From the NCBI GenBank assembly GCA_951812925.1, contig OX638372.1, forward strand, positions 73,053,407-73,117,406: 64,000 nt of DNA, given 5' to 3'. The notes under the pieces are model-generated. The model ran no database searches. It was not told where the DNA came from and worked only from the letters and a program-made list of their open reading frames with translations. Below, one piece after another: positions 32,351 to 43,755 of the stretch. Numbering within the stretch: the stretch's first letter is position 1; each line of letters begins with the position of its first letter. Made by a program: the position numbers and the translations under genes. Source of the DNA: Calliopum simillimum. Lineage: Eukaryota; Arthropoda; Insecta; Diptera; Lauxaniidae.

Positions 32351-33140
32351 ACTAGTAAGGGTGTTACCTTTGGCCTGGCCAAACATTAAATACCCTACAC
32401 AGCAGTATTTTGAAAGTTTTGCTTATATGGGAGGTGCCACGCCCTCTTGTCCAAATTCACCCAGTTTTTTCTCAGAGTTTGAATTTATAGTTCTTAGCAA
32501 CTGAGTAAAATTTGGTTGGATTATCTCAAAAAATGTTGTCAGTATAGCGTTTTGAAACTTTTGCTTATATGAGAGGTGCCACGCCCTCTTGTCCAAATTC
32601 ACCCAGTTTTTTCTCAGAGTTTGAATTTATAGTTCTTAGCATTTGAGTAAAAATTAGTTTAAATATCTCAAAAAACGCTTTCAGTATAGCGTTTTGAAGT
32701 TTTTGCTTATATGGGATGTGCCACGCCCTCTTGTCCAAATTCTCCTGGTTTTTGTTCAGAGCTTGAGCTTACAATTCGTAATATTTATGTGTATTTTGGT
32801 TGCATTATCGTGAAAAAAACTCAAAAAGTTGCATTTTGAATATATTTTTTGTATGGGCGGTAGGCGTGTCCGTTGACCGATTTCGCTCATTTTCAATCCC
32901 CCGAGCTAACTTTGACGCCGAAGGCTGTGCACTAAATTTTATTGAATTATCTTGCTTAGTTTTCCCAAAAAGTGTATTTCCACACACAGCCAGCCAGCCA
33001 GCCAGACAGACGGACATGGCTATATCGACTCAGGAGGTGACGCTGATCAAGAATATATATACTTTTCTATATCTGCCACGCCTCCTTCTATGCGTTACAA
33101 ACGGAAGGACAAAGTGAATATACCCTGGGTGTAGGGTATA
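32351..33140 (+). repeat. Dispersed fly repeat, tandem unit 2
   Basis: Directly adjoins unit 1 and repeats its whole organisation: same start, three GTGCCACGCCC subunits, a GGGCGGTAGGCGTGTCCG segment, the CAGCCAGCC..GACGGACATGG stretch and the closing TATACCCTGGGTGTAGGG. 790 bp. Apparent open frames across it are side effects. Confidence 0.8.
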
Positions 33141-33381
33141 AAAAGCTTTTTGATTTCATGCAAAGCAGTTGCTTGTTCCACTTGCAGGAAATGTCAAATA
33201 TATTTGAAAAAATAATTAAAAATAAACACAAAAATTTCAAGATTTCTCGGTGTCAACAGAATCGTAAACAAAATAATTATATTTTTTATTGCATTTTATC
33301 TATTTTAATGTTTAATTACAGAGATCAGCATAACAATCAAATTTTACTGCAAGCACTGGTTACGAACAGTTTTTGCTATCA

Positions 33382-33815
33382 AGTGCTGAGCACATTCGGT
33401 GCGAGCTGCGAGTGCGAGAGAAACCCGACCGAGATAGCACGATTTTCTCTATATGTTAGAGTAAGTTATAAAATTGAGCTTTTATTAAACGTCATTTATA
33501 AAAGCTCTCGCAGTGCGATAGAATTGATTCTATTTTTCTGACGATTTTTAAAAAAGAAGAAGAAGACCAAACACAAAAATTTAAATTTATTATTTTCGAC
33601 TGAATTTTTTAATTTCAATTTGAAGTTTAAATAATTTTGAAAACAAATACGTTTTTTTTCGTTTTTTGTTTTCATTTGTTTTCAATTTTCATAAAAAAAA
33701 ACTTTCTCGCAACGAGTTGATTGTGTTTTTACGCACGAGAAAAAGCTCAAAAAATTTTTTGAGCAAAAGCTATTTTCTCTCGCACTCGCAGCTCGCACCG
33801 AATGTGTTCAAGGCT
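33382..33815. mobile_element. MITE family A, copy 2
   Basis: 434 bp with the same ends as copy 1 (AGTGCTGAGCACATTCGG, CCGAATGTGTTCAAGGCT) and a perfect 3-bp duplication TCA (33379-33381; 33816-33818). Subterminal CTGCGAGTGCGAGAGAAA is mirrored at the other end. Confidence 0.9.
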
Positions 33816-33988
33816 TCAGTGCGGGAACAAGAAAAAAGAGCAAAAAAAGCTTTAAAAATTGCCTGCAAGTGCCGCATTGGTTGTGGATGGGGCATCAGAC
33901 TTGTTTATTGAGGTCATAAAGACATTACTTATTCATTTTGTATCATAAACAATATTAGAATTATATATACATTCAAGTAAAAATCTTA

Positions 33989-34418
33989 AGTGCTGAACAC
34001 ATTCGGTGCGAGCTGCGAGTGCGAGAGAAACCTGACCAAGATAGCACGATTTTCTCCATATGTTAGAGTAAGATATAAAATTGAGCTTTTATTAAACGTC
34101 ATTTATAAAAGCTCTCGCAGTGCGATAGAATTGATTTTATTTTTCTGACGATTTTTAAAAAAAGAAGAACAAGACCAAACACAAAAATTAAAATTTATTA
34201 TTTTCGACTGAATTTTTTAATTTCAATTTGAAGTTTGAATAATTTTGAAAACAAATATGTTTTTTTTTTTTCGTTTTTTGTTTTCAATTTTCATAAAAAA
34301 AAAACTTCCTCGCAACGAGTTGATTGTGTTTTTACGCACGAGAAAAAGCTCAAAAAATCGTTTGAGCAAAAGCTATTTTCTCTCGCACTCGCAGCTCGCA
34401 CCGAATGTGTTCAGGGCT
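33989..34418. mobile_element. MITE family A, copy 3
   Basis: 430 bp, same ends, perfect 3-bp duplication TTA (33986-33988; 34419-34421). Closer to copy 2 than to copy 1 by eye. A 3-bp TNA-type duplication is compatible with a PIF/Harbinger-like origin, though TCA is atypical. Confidence 0.9.
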
Positions 34419-34421
34419 TTA

Positions 34422-36060
34422 GAATAAATTACATAGGTGCCTGATAATAATTTGTCAAATGATACAGTAGATAAACACAATTGAATTTTGATTTTGATTT
34501 GGTTGAACAAAATTATAAATAAACAACTTGTTGATTATATTTATTTACAAACAATAAACAATCGTTTTGATTGGCTAACGTAATAACTACCTGTTATCAA
34601 TAATTATTTACAAACACTAAACTATAGAGTGTTGTGAAATGATTCTAACATAACTTCTCAAATAATTAGTATTGTGAAATGATTTAAATATAAATACTTA
34701 AGAAAATGGTGTGAGCAAAAGTAACAAAAAAAACTAGGTGGTTACTAAACGGAGAATAATGTAATGTTTCAAAAAAACGACGGAGAGTGATGAAACGGAG
34801 ATGAACGAAATAATGCAAAAACAGTCATATCACAATGAAAATAGCAGTTTTTTTTTTAAAAGGTTGGAACTGGTTGATAGCCCCTGTCATTGTTTATTGT
34901 TTTACTTACCTTTCTCTTATGTAAAATAGTTTTAAGTCGCGCGCGATATCAAGTTCGCTTCCTAAGCATTTCGCGCAGGGTGGAAAAGAGAGAATTAAAA
35001 AAAGGAAGAGCTACGCGGAGGTTAGCAAGCGAAGGGAAGTCTGTCACGCAGAGTGGAAGAGAGAGAATTAAAAAGAGGAAGAGCTACGCGGAGGTTGGCG
35101 AGCGAAGCGAAATCTTTCACGCAGAGTGGAAGAGAGAGAATTGAATTAAAAATTGGAAGAGCTACGCGGGGGTTGGCGAGCAAAGCAAGCAAGTGGCAGA
35201 GACCCCTAGTATAAAGATAAAATAATATCTTTATATTACGCGGAGAATGATGCACACTTGCGTTCTTTACAAAATTGTTAAACTTTAAAAACTAAAAACA
35301 CACGAACACTCACTGTCGAAAAACCATACTTATTGAGCTTAAAAAACACTGAATCTCCTCTTACTCTTCTCTTACTCTTTTCTTTCAGTTCTCTATTTAC
35401 TCAATATTTAAAAAATTTACAGTTAGAACATGAAAAACTTAGCGGAGATAGTCTAAATTAAGGGACCAACATCCACGGTTGTCAATTCTATATAAAAAAA
35501 TTTTTTCAAAAAGTTAACACAGAAAAACAGTAGCTGAAATATACAGTGAGAAGCAAAACTGTCTGGATGTTTGCGGTTTTCGACTGAGTACTGCTTAGTA
35601 CAATTTACAAATAAAAACTGTCAAACAACAAAACAGCTGATTCGAATATCGGTTTTGCTAATGTTTGAAAAAAATAAAAATCAAGTCTGTAACACCATTT
35701 GAAACAGATATTGATTTTCAATTCTGATTCAATGATTTCAATTCTGTGTGGGTTTTATAACACCCCTTAATATTTTTTTATGTGGTGAAGTTCTGTAAAA
35801 TTTTTCACATATTTGAATAGAGGAAAGGTAAGGCTACCGCTCCGTCAGACGTTCCCTATATGTTTTAATAACACGCGAAACCTTAGCTTTTCTAGCAATT
35901 GCTTGGAAATTCCAATTTGGATTTTCGTTAAATATTTTACAAATTTTTTTACGCTTTTCTATTTCGCAGCTCATTTCGCTTTCTCGTTGATTTTTCGGCT
36001 GTGCTTTGTGTTGTTTATCATATTTTTTTTGACATCAAGTCAAGCTGTTTGGTAGTAATT
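34422..36060. other. Non-coding DNA upstream of I-like LINE
   Basis: Contains the 34970-35200 repeat array described separately. 35300-36060 includes the probable 5' UTR and internal promoter of the LINE, but I cannot place its 5' end. No other gene. Confidence 0.35.
34935..35205 (+). repeat. Three tandem units of about 80 bp (CACGCAGAGTGG)
   Basis: Units with CGCAGAGTGGAAGAGAGAGA, GGAAGAGCTACGCGGAGGTT and GCGAGCGAAGCGAA. A single related copy preceded by the same leader (GCGACATCAAGTTCG..TTTCGCGCAGAGTGGA) occurs at 63257-63430, so this is a dispersed element with variable copy number of the unit. Confidence 0.75.
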
Positions 36061-36108
36061 CTTATTAAAAAAACCTAACAAAATAATACATATATTTTGC
36101 TAGAAGTG

Positions 36109-37413
36109 ATGTTGGACTGCAATCCGACCTCTTCGGGGAATCGGTTTAGTGTGCTCGCAGAAGGCTCTAAAAATCATAGAAAAAGAAAAAAACAAAACAT
36201 AACAACAGAAATATTTCCTTCACTTCCTGAAACAAACAAACAAACCGTAAATCCTAAATTTGTTACTATAAAATCTACTGATTTGAATAAACCATTATCG
36301 TCATTTAGTGTGTTTGCCAAGAAAAAAGCAATTGACGGCATTAGTACTGAGGTTGATACAGTAAGTATGCTGCGGGACGGTAGCTTACTTATTCTCACAA
36401 AATCCCAAAAAATAGCCGATAAATTTATTAAAGTTACAGACTTTGGTGGATTGTGTCCAGTATCCATTACACTTCATGAAACAGTTAACTCTTGCAAAGG
36501 TACGGTTTTCGATAGAAACCTAATATACACTAGTGAACAAGAAATAAAAGATGAACTTAAAAGCCAAGGGGTAATTGGCGCTTATAAATTCACAAAGATG
36601 CTTAATAACAAACCAATTCCTACTGGTCTTGTTCTTCTAACATTTGATTGCTATCAACTTCCAAGTAAAATTGATATCGCCTGGTACTCAGTAAAAGTAA
36701 AAGAATTTTTCCCTAATTCAATGAGGTGTAAGAGTTGCCAACTTTTAGGGCATACAATCAAATCTTGCGATAAAACCCCTACATGCGTTACTTGCAATTC
36801 TCCTCCCCACACTCCTGATGAATGCACAAGAGTTATGTGCGCAAACTGCCTTGGCGCTCACGTCGCTTCATCCAACATATGCCCAAAGTATCAACAACAA
36901 AAAGAAATATTGAAAATAAAAACTCAAAAAAAAAAATGCAGTATTGGCGATGCCCGCCGCTTATATAGACAACAAAACCCAATTTCGATTACAACCGAAT
37001 CTTCGTATGCAACAACATTAAAAAAATCAAATGAGACAAACAACAATAATGAAGTACCGCTATCCAGCGAAACTTCTCCAACTCTCACAAAGCAACTCAG
37101 CCCAGAAAAATCAATCAAAGAAAATCTCTCTCTCATTTCTAAAACTAATATAACTGAATCGCTCAGTGAAGTTAACTATAAAACTTCAAATACCATCAAC
37201 TCTCAAATACCCAAAAATTTACTTACCAACTCAATCAACCATAATCAAACACTCAACAACTCATATACTCCATCACAGCCGACAATATTCTCTCAGAATT
37301 CTAGTTCTTCCATAGTAGCTTTTAGCAACCACAACTCTCCAAATGCTGATCTCTCCATGGACATAACAACTAACCCATTTGAAAACATAGGATCATCAGA
37401 TACTGAAATTTAA
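36109..37413 (+). CDS. I-like LINE ORF1 (nucleic-acid binding)
   Basis: A 434-codon intact frame starts at ATG 36109 (MLDCNPTSSGNRFSVLAEG). A central RRM-like or gag-like region (residues about 60-200) is followed by three CCHC-type zinc knuckles: CKSCQLLGHTIKSC, CVTCNSPPHTPDEC and CANCLGAHVASSNIC. The C-terminal 150 residues are Ser/Asn/Thr-rich and disordered. It is the first gene of a two-ORF non-LTR retrotransposon and binds the element RNA. ORF2 begins 53 nt further on. ORF1 is undamaged while ORF2 is not. Confidence 0.88.
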   Translation: MLDCNPTSSGNRFSVLAEGSKNHRKRKKQNITTEIFPSLPETNKQTVNPKFVTIKSTDLNKPLSSFSVFAKKKAIDGISTEVDTVSMLRDGSLLILTKSQKIADKFIKVTDFGGLCPVSITLHETVNSCKGTVFDRNLIYTSEQEIKDELKSQGVIGAYKFTKMLNNKPIPTGLVLLTFDCYQLPSKIDIAWYSVKVKEFFPNSMRCKSCQLLGHTIKSCDKTPTCVTCNSPPHTPDECTRVMCANCLGAHVASSNICPKYQQQKEILKIKTQKKKCSIGDARRLYRQQNPISITTESSYATTLKKSNETNNNNEVPLSSETSPTLTKQLSPEKSIKENLSLISKTNITESLSEVNYKTSNTINSQIPKNLLTNSINHNQTLNNSYTPSQPTIFSQNSSSSIVAFSNHNSPNADLSMDITTNPFENIGSSDTEI

Positions 37414-37465
37414 TCGTACTAGCTGTTCTTCTTTGTGAACAACAAGCCTAGTACATCCCATTTCA

Positions 37466-38253
37466 ATGAATAACTTTACATTAAATATGATACTTAATAT
37501 TCTCCAGTGGAATATGAAAGGTTATCATAATAATTATACAGAATTAGAAATCCTATTAAAAAATTATGCCCCGCAAATCTTCTGCATACAAGAAACACAC
37601 CTTAAACTCACTGATTCACCCTACACTCCAAAACAGTACATCGGTTATTTCCATAATCTCCCAAATAATTTGACATGCAAACAAGGAACTGGAATGCTTA
37701 TCCATAGAAGTATTCCACATACAATAATTCAGGTTCAAACTAACCTTTTAGTTATTGCCATTCAAATAAATTTCACATTCCCCATAACTATAATATCTAT
37801 ATACATTCCTCGGAATCAAATATTTTCAAGTACAGACCTTATTAATTTAACTTCAAGTATTAACACTCTGATTACATTAGCTGGAGATTTCAATGGTTGG
37901 AGCCCTCTTTGAGGATCTACAAATCACAATCAAAGGGGACAAGAAATCGAGGACTTTATTTTGTGTAATAATATTTCAGTGTTAAATAATGGCTCACCTA
38001 CTCACTTTTCAACCCACCGGACTTTCACACATGTAGATTTAACGTTATGCTCTACTCAATTATTTCCCACTGCAACATGGTCTATACTTGCACAATAGTG
38101 ATCACTTTCCCATCATTAGTACTTTTCAGCTTACGAACTCTCCACAACGCATAGTTTCTAAACCAAATAAATTCAATTGCAATTACGCAGATTGGAAAAA
38201 ATTTCAAACCAAAGTGCATAAAACTAGCTCAAGTAAACCTACTTCTGCAAATA
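37466..38253 (+). pseudogene. I-like LINE ORF2, endonuclease domain
   Basis: Starts at ATG 37466; the apurinic-like endonuclease begins ILNILQWNMKGYHNNYTELE. It contains FCIQETHLK (catalytic Glu) and LITLAGDFNGWSPL (Asp/Asn). A TGA at 37910-37912 interrupts this last block, after which HFSTHRTFTHVDLTLC continues in frame. A further stop lies near 38096. The domain is then cut by the hAT insertion at 38262. Confidence 0.88.
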
Positions 38254-38261
38254 TTAATAAG

Positions 38262-39282
38262 TAGTGTCCGACCGAAGGTCACTTCGGCCGTAGCCGAAGG
38301 TTCATTTATTTTATATTTTTATACCCTACTCTCAGGGTAATTCAATTTGTAGCATTTTAGGCATTATCAGGTCAAATGTAACACACTAAGCGCCGATTTT
38401 GCATTGTTCAGATAAGCCTTAACGGGAATTGATCTTGAGAAGTGGTCCCTTTGTGAGATATTAGGTTTTTGCAAAATGTTTTCCCCTATTTGATCCACGA
38501 TTTTTTAGCTCAGAAAATTTGCGTAAGTTGTTTTCGTACAAATTATATTCTATTTAAAGGTATTTTCTTGACCTTTAGCACTCGATTTCTCAGGAAGGCA
38601 CAACTTCTCAAGGTATGACTAGAACAAAAGATCAACTTCTCAAGGTATGACTAGAACAAAAGATCAAACCTAATATCCAAAAACTGATTTACTCGACCTT
38701 TTGTATCCGATGTCTCACGAAGGCACCACCTCTCTTAAATAAAGCGGCCATTTATCATCCGACTTTGTTCTGCAAGGGCTCGAAATGTTTGTAATGAAAT
38801 ATTTAACTGACAAAAAATAATTAATAAAGAACTTTTAATTTTTCGGTCTGGAAAAATTTTTTGTATGTTATTGAGAAATACCCTTATTTTAATGGCTAAT
38901 AACTCGGAAAGTAGGAATAGAATTAAAAATGTAGAGCGTTAAGAGTGATCTTACCTATGCAAATGCAATAACAAAATTAAATTTTGCCATTTACTGTTTT
39001 TGTTACATAGCCCAAAGTATATCTCAAGACAATGATTTTTTTACTTTTGGGCAAGGATTCTGACATAATTGAAAAAAACAAAGTTCAGATTCGTAATAAG
39101 AAAGTTCCAATACACTATAAACGGCCATCATTTTGTTTAAAAGTTTTTTTTTTAATCAACAAGTTGCTTTATGCTTGAAGTTACAAACATTCGGCTTCGG
39201 CCAAACATTCGGCTTATTTTTGGCCGAAGGCCGAATGTGAGGCCGAAGCCGTAGCCGAAGCCGATTAATCGGTCGGACTCTA
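38262..39282. mobile_element. Non-autonomous hAT element in LINE ORF2
   Basis: The ends TAGTGTCCGACCGAAGGT and ..GATTAATCGGTCGGACTCTA match those of the hAT element at 7231-8848. They are flanked by the exact 8-bp duplication TTAATAAG (38254-38261; 39283-39290). GCCGAAG-type subterminal repeats are shared too. The interior has no transposase. It holds a 33-bp tandem duplication at 38600-38665 and a 390-bp segment (38760-39140) similar to 48000-48390. Confidence 0.95.
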
Positions 39283-39290
39283 TTAATAAG

Positions 39291-40656
39291 GAAATGGCTT
39301 CGATTCAAAAAATAATACGTTCAGCAGCTAATGTTTCAATACCTAGATCGACAAGTAAAAAAACAAATAGAAATGTACCTTGGTGGTCAAGCGAATTGAG
39401 AACGTTAAGAAATGATAAACAATTAGCATGGAAGAATTATTCAAGGTCAGATTCTACCACGGCTCTAATCACTTATCGGAAAAAAAATGCTCAGTTTGTT
39501 AAAGCAAAAAAGAAAGCTAAAGATGATAGTTTTGAAAAGCTAACAAAAAATTTAAATCCACAAACCCCTTGTCCACGTATTTGGCAAAGTATAAGAGTTC
39601 TTACAGGTTCCTACACACCTTTTTCCGTAAAATGTATTGAAAAAACAAACTCACACTTGGTGACTGATATAACAGAAATAACTACAGAGTTTGTTAAATT
39701 TTTCTCAAATAATTCTCAATCATCAAACTTTTCACCAGATTTCACAACAGCTAAAAATGCAGCACTCGCCCTTCCAACTCCAATCTATACTAATACTAAA
39801 GCAAAATATTTAGAGAATAAATTTGATATTAATGAACTAGAAAGTTGCCTTAGTATTGTCAAAGGGACCACCCCTGGGATTGATAAAATTTCTTATCATA
39901 TGTTAAAAAATAGTACTCAAGTGCTCAAAATCAGGCTGTTACAACTTTACAATAATATTTTCGACACGGGAATTATTCCGTAGTATCGATTAGAAAGCCT
40001 AATAAAAACATTCAGCAAATTTCAAGCTCAGACCGATTTCTTTATTACCGTGACCAGGAAAAATTTTAGAAAAAATTATCTCGAGAAGACTAATGTGGTA
40101 CCTTAAGTCCACCAAGTCATTGTCCCCTTATCAAGTCGGCTTTAAACCTGGTTCAAGTACCACAGATGCGCACTTGTTTATTGACCACATGGTATGGAAA
40201 AGTCTTTCCACTAAAAATCACATTTCCATACTTTCAATTGATTTCGAAAAGGCTTTTGATAAAGTTGGCATACATATTGTTTTCAAAAAACTTCACGATT
40301 GGAAAATTGGTCCAAAAATGTATAGCTATATTAAATCTTTTTTGACAAATAGGAAAATCCGTTGCAGGGTGAATAATGTTTTATCACCAACATTTTCGCT
40401 TTTCAAAGAAATTCCACAAGGGTCCCCGCTATCTGTCACGTTATTTTTGATAGCATTTGAAGAAATCAGTCAGCTTCTTATTAATAATAAAAATATTCAA
40501 CATTGTTTCTACGCTGATGATCTGTATATTATATGTAATAAGAAAGATTTAAATGAAACAAAATCTATGTTTATCAATGTATTGAACACAATAGATAATT
40601 GGTCAAAATATTCAGGGGCTAAAATTTCTTTTGAAAAATGTAAACACTTACACATA
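39291..40656 (+). pseudogene. I-like LINE ORF2, reverse transcriptase
   Basis: From 39294 the frame reads NVPWWSSELRTLRNDKQLAW and KGTTPGIDKISYHMLK, the region leading into the RT. It meets a TAG near 39981 exactly where the conserved IPxxW tryptophan is expected (TGG to TAG). A degenerate stretch to 40092 follows. From 40093 the RT palm is clear: FKPGSSTTDAHLFIDH, SIDFEKAFDKV, IPQGSPLSVTLFLIAFEEI and HCFYADDLYII with the catalytic YADD. The thumb ends at the Tc1-derived insertion. Confidence 0.9.
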
Positions 40657-40997
40657 CAGTGGCTCACAAAAGTATTCGGAATTTGAAATTTTTTTAAAGA
40701 ATCATAAAATTTTTTAATAACGAATAAATTTTTTTTGAATCACTCTTAATAATTATAACTCGGTAAAAATCTAGTTTTATTTATTAAAAGAAACTTTCCT
40801 AAAATGTTACTTAAAAATGTAAAAAAGAGCTTATAAGCATAAAAAATATGGCAATATCTTAAAGACGAAATCAAAGAATAATCCAAAACTATTGGCGACA
40901 CTCTTAAAATTCAATTTACAGTTAGTTTGCGGTAGCTCAGTTTTGATATTTCAGTTTTTTTGTTAAACAAAAGACTTGGTTTTTTAGAAAAAGTAGG

Positions 40998-41399
40998 ATG
41001 GGAAGAAAATCAGAAGAAACTACACTTAAGTAAAAAAAATTTTAAAGCGTGAGGACGGAAAACCCTTTATGAGTTCACAAGCTGTGTCGGATGAAGTATT
41101 TAGACTATACACAGCATTATAGAAAGAAAAAAGTTACATAATTCACAACGCTCTGGTAGGTTATCGAAACTAGACATTCGAGTCAGGTCGAATATCTTAC
41201 GAAAAACTAAAGTTCAACCAAGTACTTCAGCAGTGGACATTACTAGAAGCCTCGCCAAATATAATGTAGTAAACATCAGTGATGAAACTGATCGCCAGAT
41301 ACTCAGAAGTGCTAGTTGTAATGGAAGAACTCAACGTTCTAAACCATTTATAAGTACGGCTAACCGCAAAAAGAGCTTAGAGTTTGCAAAAAAACAATA
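40998..41399 (+). pseudogene. Tc1 transposase N-terminal half, plus copy
   Basis: Starts ATGGGAAGAAAATCAGAAG (MGRKSEE..). It passes ILKREDGKPFMSSQAVSDEV (first helix-turn-helix), then LSKLDIRVR-like and KTKVQPSTSAVDITRSLAKY (second helix-turn-helix), ending with SKPFISTANRKKSLEFAKKQ and a stop at 41397. Internal frameshifts are present. The WSDE catalytic part that should follow is replaced by the mirror copy. Confidence 0.75.
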
Positions 41400-41499
41400 A
41401 AGTTGCAACAAATGGTTTATGTCAAGCGTTATTTTTAGAGACGAGACAAAATATTATATAAGTTGCATCTTTATTATATGCATAAGCAGTTTTTGCGAT

Positions 41500-41870
41500 T
41501 GGTCTTACTTATAAATGGTTCGGAAAGTTGAGATCTTCCATTATAACTATCATTTCTGAGTGTCTGGCGATCAGTTTCATCACTGATGTTTACTCCAGTA
41601 TATTTGGCGAGGCTTCTAGTAATGTCCGCTGCTGAAGTACGTGGTTGAATTTTAGTTTTTCGTAAGATATCCGACCTGTCTCGAATGTCTTGTTTCGATA
41701 ACCTACCAGAGCGTTGTGAATTATGTAACTTTTTTCTTTCTATAATGCTGTGTATAGTCTAAATACTTCATCCGACACAGCATGTGATCTCCTAAAGTGT
41801 TTTCCGTCCTCACGCTTTACAATTTTTTTATTTAAGTGTGGTTTCTCTGATTTTCTTCCCATCCTACTTT
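41500..41870 (-). pseudogene. Tc1 transposase N-terminal half, minus copy
   Basis: Mirror image of the plus copy, recognisable through GGAAGAAAATCAGAGAAACC at its start (minus strand, about 41862) and TCGCCAGACACTCAGAAATG further in. It carries its own substitutions and indels, about 8-10 percent different from the partner. Confidence 0.75.
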
Positions 41871-42248
41871 TTCTAAAAAACCAAGTCTTTCGTTTAAAAA
41901 AAAAAACTGACAAATCAAAACTGAGCTACCGCAAACTAACTGTAAATTGAATTTTAAGAGTGTCGCCAATAGTTTTGGATTATTCTTTGATTACGTCTTT
42001 AAGATATTGCCATATTTTTTTAAAATTCCGAATACTTTTGTGCATTGAATTTAAGTACGATTTTGCTTATAAGCTATTTTTTACATTTTTAAGTAACATT
42101 TTAGGAAAGTTTCTTTTAATAAATAAAACTAGATTTTTACCGAGTTATAATTATTAAGAGTGATTCAAAAAAAACTTATTCGTTATTAAAAAATTTTATG
42201 ATTCTTTAAAAAATTTTCAAATTCCGAATACTTTTGTGAGCCACTGTA

Positions 42249-43620
42249 TGTCATAAAACAACTTGTTCTCATATTGACTTAATTTTCAACAATCATGCAA
42301 TAGAAACTGTACAAAACTTAAAAATATTAGGATTAATTTTCGATTGTAAGCATAGCTTTAAGGACCATTGTATTTATCTCAAAAGTAATCTGGCTGCCAG
42401 GCTTAATATTATTAAATATCTCTCTTCCAAAAAAAAGTCATGTACTTACTAATACTCTTATAAGCGCTACTAAGCTAACAGTTTTATCTAAAATTGATTA
42501 TGGATTACAAGTTTATGGTAAATGTGCCAAGTCATCTCTCAACAAAATTAAGTCTTCGTATCACGCCGCCATTAGGTGCAGTCTCAGAGCTTTCAGAACA
42601 ACTCCATTCGAAAACTTGCTGGCCGAAGTTGGAATGCTTTCTATAGAAAAACGAATCAAGTACCTTAGCTACCGTTGGATTCCCAAACTATACTGTGATT
42701 CAACATCTATACTCCACAAAGAAATAAATCTTTTGAAGATAAGAAAAACAGCTCTTAAGATGGCCTCCAGCGAAATGTCTAAATTCTTAGATGTATCACC
42801 GATTCAAGAGAAAAGCTTGCAACACGCTCCGTGGACCCTGCCAATAGATTCATTCATTCGCAGTCTAACTTTACACAAAAAGGACAATACATCAAACTTG
42901 CAATTCAGGCAACTGTACGAAGACGTAATCAACACCTTCAAGTCCAGGAACTGGAAAATACGATTTACAGATGGATCGAAAAATTATGACGGAGTTGCGT
43001 TTGCAGTTGTCGGAGAAAATGGTTTTACTTTAACTCACGGAATGCTCCCGGAGGGCGCCAATTCTTTTGAAGCAGAAGTGCGGGCAGTTTTATCATGCCT
43101 ACAAATAGTCAAAAATTCCAAGGGAAAATTTGTAATTTGTACTGACAGCCTCTCTATGTTTGAAGCTACAAGGAACACAAACAATAACTGTGAACCTATC
43201 TCTATTATTAAAGATTATTTAATTGAAATGAAAAGAAAGGTGAAGCTGATGTGGATCCCTGGGCATTCAGGAATTGCGGGAAATGAACATGCCGATCAAG
43301 CCGCCAAAGCAGCTGTAAAAGCACCACTTCAAACTTTTATGAGTTTTTCAAAAAATGCAATTAAAAAGATAGCCGTCAGAACCTTTATGGAATCTTCAAG
43401 CCAAGATTGGATCACATACAACCACTTTTATAAAGACGTCAATCCAAAACGACAAGCCATTCATCTCCCAACCACCACCACCACAACTATGAACGCGTTT
43501 TTCGTACGGCTACGTCTTGGCCACACCAGCCTTACACAACCACAACCCTTATGCCAGTTTTGCTCTAACTCCTCCTTGACAATGTTCGAAACTGCGTTCT
43601 GCCCGATTTTCCTTTTTTAA
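42249..43620 (+). pseudogene. I-like LINE ORF2, C-terminal part with RNase H
   Basis: After the insertion the coding resumes (LKILGLIFDCKHSFKDHCIY..) and is frameshifted near 42430-42610. From 42616 there is a clean 334-codon stretch: LAEVGMLSIEKRIKYLSYRW, then RNase H with IRFTDGSKNYDGVAFAV (Asp), SFEAEVRAVLSCLQIV (Glu), VICTDSLSMFEATRN (Asp) and LMWIPGHSGIAGNEHADQAA (His, Asp). An RNase H domain after RT is typical of the I clade. The expected C-terminal CCHC is seen as CQFCSNSSLT..FC. Confidence 0.9.
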
Positions 43621-43755
43621 AAATACCAATCCACTAGAGTTTCTCCGCATACCTACAGACTCAAATATAAAAAGTATTTACGAATTTTTAAAAAAGTTGA
43701 ATTTAGCACATCTAATTTGAAACTATTTCACATTCATTTTTTATACTTATACATA

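Larger units (their letters stand above)
40657..42246. mobile_element. Palindromic Tc1 derivative: two 5' halves, mirrored
   Basis: The ends are CAGTGGCTCACAAAAGTATT and its mirror, flanked by TA (40655-40656; 42247-42248). The two arms (about 40657-41395 and 41500-42246) are mirror copies that each run from the terminal repeat through the N-terminal half of a Tc1 transposase gene and stop near the middle. The catalytic halves are absent. The insertion splits the LINE RT just after CKHLHI. Confidence 0.87.

Noticed and set aside
32168..33134. Open frames of 60-105 codons
   Set aside because: They read through the dispersed fly repeat (both tandem units) and consist of its repeated phrases.
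33158..34444. Phe/Lys-rich frames of 60-127 codons
   Set aside because: They lie across MITE copies 2 and 3; similar frames recur because the MITE sequence recurs.
34890..35255. Helitron 3' end ending in CTAG after a hairpin
   Set aside because: CCCCTAG at about 35204 is suggestive, but no convincing hairpin immediately precedes it and no matching 5' TC end or rolling-circle protein was found.
36174..37136. Minus-strand frames opposite LINE ORF1
   Set aside because: Antisense shadows of a well-supported zinc-knuckle protein.
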